Shown here: one piece after another, positions 6,518 to 7,691 of the stretch
Layout: each line of letters begins with the position of its first letter
Numbering within the stretch: the first letter of the stretch is position 1
From: CAYNTH01 sp964427055
Lineage (GTDB): Archaea; Aenigmatarchaeota; Aenigmatarchaeia; CG10238-14; SCSR01
Length of the DNA stretch: 7,691 bases
Direction of reading: 5' to 3'
NCBI GenBank assembly: GCA_964427055.1
Contig: CAYRSQ010000036.1
Span: 1 to 7,691, forward strand
Program-made: the position numbers and the translations under genes
Notes under the pieces: model-generated
What the model saw: the letters and a program-made list of their open reading frames with translations, nothing else
The model's database searches: none
What the model was told of the DNA's origin: nothing

Positions 6518-6599
6518 TTGTCATTTCGATAAGCATTAGCAACAAGAAATCTTAATGATACAAATTTGTTAAGATTTCTCCCTGAGGTCGAAATGACAA
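6518..6599. repeat. Palindromic core of repeat copy B
   Basis: There are two nested perfect inverted repeats. The outer arms are TTGTCATTTCGA (6518-6529) with TCGAAATGACAA (6588-6599). The inner arms are AGAAATCTTAA (6545-6555) with TTAAGATTTCT (6569-6579) around a 13-nt loop. Both strands could fold into a long interrupted hairpin. No T-run follows it in the minus-strand sense, so a simple terminator is unlikely. MITE- or REP-like mobility, or a role in mRNA stability, are possible. Confidence 0.85.
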
Positions 6600-6606
6600 A
6601 CAATAA

Positions 6607-6696
6607 TTATGATTCAACCCTCTCGCCTAGCTGCCGGATCAAGTCCTCCATGACATTTAATATTTTTAGCTGCTGAAGTAATAAATTATCGGTCAT
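6607..6696 (-). CDS. Small ORF, 29 aa, unknown function
   Basis: ATG at 6696 is preceded by an excellent AGAAGGAGGA with 5 nt between GGAGG and ATG. The frame runs 29 codons to TAA (6607-6609). It reads MTDNLLLQQLKILNVMEDLI followed by RQLGERVES. Leu, Ile, Val and Met fall at helix-like spacing with charged residues between, so a single amphipathic helix is plausible. It starts 67 nt after the dehydrogenase stop on the same strand and is immediately followed by the palindromic core, so it could be co-transcribed with the dehydrogenase. A degenerate relative lies after dctQ (2677-2603), with more amino-acid-changing than silent differences. It matches no family I know. The alternative is that the ORF is chance within a repeat with a fortuitous ribosome-binding site. 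Confidence 0.5.
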   Translation of the reverse strand: MTDNLLLQQLKILNVMEDLIRQLGERVES

Positions 6697-6700
6697 ACTT

Positions 6701-6708
6701 TCCTCCTT
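6701..6708 (-). promoter_or_regulatory. Strong Shine-Dalgarno of the 29-aa ORF
   Basis: In minus-strand sense this reads AAGGAGGA, close to a full match to the 16S anti-SD, ending 4 nt before ATG 6696. It is as strong as the dctQ site and better than the dehydrogenase's, which argues that this small ORF is, or was, translated. Confidence 0.6.
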
Positions 6709-6763
6709 CTGAAGGATCTACCTACATCTGTAAAACGAGCAGTATGACTTTTAAACGGCACTA

Positions 6764-7537
6764 CTATTTTCTGTTAAACCCCATTCGGAGTCCACCATCC
6801 AATCTTATGAATTCTCCATTAAGATATGAATTCTGAACAATATGGCAGACTAGGGATGCAAACTCTGCTGGTTTGCCTAACCGAGGAGGGAAGGGGACCT
6901 GCTTGGCGAGTCGCTCAAGTACCTTTTCTGGGTTTTTGGCCAGGAGGGGTGTGTCAAAGATCCCCGGAAGGATAGTCATGACCCGGATTCCATTATTGGC
7001 AAATTCCCTGGCTAAAGGTAAAGTCATAGAAACAACTCCTCCCTTGGAGGCGGAATATGCCGATTGCCCGGTCTGTCCGTCAATGGCGGCAGCGGATGAA
7101 GTGTTAATGTAAACACCTCTTTCTCCCTCTTCGCTGGAGATGTTTTCCATCAAAGTTGGGGCAGTAGCACGAATAACATTGAACGTGCCAACCAGATTGA
7201 CTTGAATCCATCGGTTATACCTCTCAACCGATAAGATCCCCTCCTTACCTACAACTTTGACTGAGCCTGCAATCCCTGCACAATTTACCACAATATGAAA
7301 ACTTCCAAAGGTTTCTTTGATTTTTTCAACTGTAATGTCCATTTCTTTTTCATTGGAAACATCCGCCGGGAAAAAAGCGGCCGCATCTCCCAGTTCACCA
7401 GCCAATTTTTCTCCCTTTTCTTTGTCTAGATCTATTATTGCCACCTGAGCGCCTAATTCGATCAATGCTCGAGCAGTAGCCTCCCCGAGTCCTGAGCCAC
7501 CACCGACAACGATTGCTCTCTTACTTTTGATTTCCAT
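6764..7537 (-). CDS. SDR-family dehydrogenase, 3-hydroxyacyl-CoA dehydrogenase type 2 (HSD10)-like
   Basis: The product is 257 aa, a classical short-chain dehydrogenase/reductase. It has the cofactor loop VVGGGSGLGEA (10-20), Asp36 at the end of the second strand (IIDLD), which favours NAD(H), NCAGIAG (85-91), and Asn114 in QVNLVGTFNVIR. The catalytic Ser148, Tyr161 and Lys165 lie in NTSSAA and YSASKGG. PGIFDTPLL (191-199) and VPFPPRLGKPAEFA (214-227) follow, and the end is LNGEFIRLDGGLRMG. The AYSASKGG block, the FDTPLL loop, VPFPPRLG.PAEFA and the C-terminus closely follow human HSD17B10, an NAD-dependent 3-hydroxyacyl-CoA dehydrogenase of beta-oxidation and isoleucine breakdown. Related SDRs act on 3-hydroxybutyryl-CoA or other alcohols, so the exact substrate is open. 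AAGGAAG lies about 6 nt before ATG 7537. It precedes the small ORF and dctP on the same strand. Confidence 0.9.
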   Translation of the reverse strand: MEIKSKRAIVVGGGSGLGEATARALIELGAQVAIIDLDKEKGEKLAGELGDAAAFFPADVSNEKEMDITVEKIKETFGSFHIVVNCAGIAGSVKVVGKEGILSVERYNRWIQVNLVGTFNVIRATAPTLMENISSEEGERGVYINTSSAAAIDGQTGQSAYSASKGGVVSMTLPLAREFANNGIRVMTILPGIFDTPLLAKNPEKVLERLAKQVPFPPRLGKPAEFASLVCHIVQNSYLNGEFIRLDGGLRMGFNRK

Positions 7538-7587
7538 GGTATCTTCCTTTCAGTTCATCAGTGTTTTTAACCCTTAACGCGACAGGA

Positions 7588-7690
7588 TTATGGGGATTCT
7601 TTCAATCTTGAATAAAGCGCCGGCAACACAAATCCCCAATCTTCTGCCAACTCAAACATCCACATCTCGAGACAATGACAACTCAAAGCT
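7588..7690 (-). CDS. Possible C-terminal end of an unidentified upstream gene
   Basis: From the right edge one minus-strand frame stays open for 33 codons, containing CHCLEMWMFELAEDWGFVLP and ending ALYSRLKESP before TAA (7588-7590). The stop lies 50 nt before the dehydrogenase ATG, normal spacing for a co-transcribed gene, and the composition is protein-like. The other two minus frames are closed by stops. I cannot identify the protein from this tail; it could also be a chance open frame of this length. Confidence 0.35.
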   Translation of the reverse strand, partial: ALSCHCLEMWMFELAEDWGFVLPALYSRLKESP

Positions 7691-7691
7691 T

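Larger units (their letters stand above)
6443..6696 (-). repeat. Composite intergenic repeat, copy B (better preserved)
   Basis: This copy aligns with 2428-2677 in the same orientation. In minus-strand order it comprises the 29-codon small ORF (6696-6607), an 82-nt palindrome (6599-6518) and a tail to about 6443. It sits in the 463-bp gap between the dehydrogenase stop and dctP. The palindrome arms are perfect here but damaged in copy A, so B is closer to the ancestral form. The left 140 bp of the gap (6301-6442) hold the dctP ribosome-binding site and no other feature I can support. Confidence 0.8.

Noticed and set aside
7591..7638. Inverted pair TGGGGATT / AATCCCCA near the right edge
   Set aside because: Arms of 8 bp separated by 32 nt are expected by chance at this scale, and the pair lies within a possible coding tail.

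Overview
The window looks like chromosomal DNA from a bacterium carrying acyl-CoA metabolism and solute-uptake genes. A deltaproteobacterium-like (Desulfobacterota-type) host is my best guess. That rests on three things: a complete TRAP transporter set next to an HSD10-like short-chain dehydrogenase, the mix of IS3- and IS200-type relics, and palindromic GTCATTTCGA/GAAATCTT intergenic repeats. None of these is diagnostic. Every gene and gene relic I can support lies on the minus strand, so the story reads from the right edge to the left.

In transcription order: a possible C-terminal tail of an unknown gene (7690-7588); an SDR dehydrogenase of the 3-hydroxyacyl-CoA dehydrogenase type 2 kind (7537-6764); a 29-codon small ORF with a strong Shine-Dalgarno (6696-6607), which opens a composite repeat (copy B, about 6696-6443) with an 82-nt palindromic core; the TRAP solute-binding protein dctP (6300-5212); a roughly 2-kb graveyard of decayed mobile DNA (5034-3200); the small membrane subunit dctQ (3178-2678); a second, more decayed copy of the same repeat (copy A, 2677-2428); the large permease dctM (2365-1058); and a decayed IS3-family element (957-1) that runs off the left edge.

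The three TRAP genes are each intact and have their own ribosome-binding sites. They should form one tripartite sodium-dependent transporter: DctP captures an organic acid in the periplasm and DctQM carries it across the inner membrane. The family is known for carboxylates; the actual substrate cannot be read from sequence. The neighbouring SDR suggests, by inference only, that the imported acid is activated and oxidised as an acyl-CoA.

The graveyard between dctP and dctQ holds an IS200/IS605 tnpA relic with hairpins on both sides, an unidentified coding-like fragment, and an IS2-group (IS3 family) orfB with several frameshifts. None can encode a working transposase. I see no new defence, secretion or biosynthetic system here. 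The most noteworthy unexplained signal is the duplicated unit of small ORF plus palindrome plus tail (about 250 bp), placed in the two intergenic gaps of the transporter locus. One copy keeps an intact, well-initiated 29-aa ORF; the other has lost its start and abuts the dctQ stop codon.
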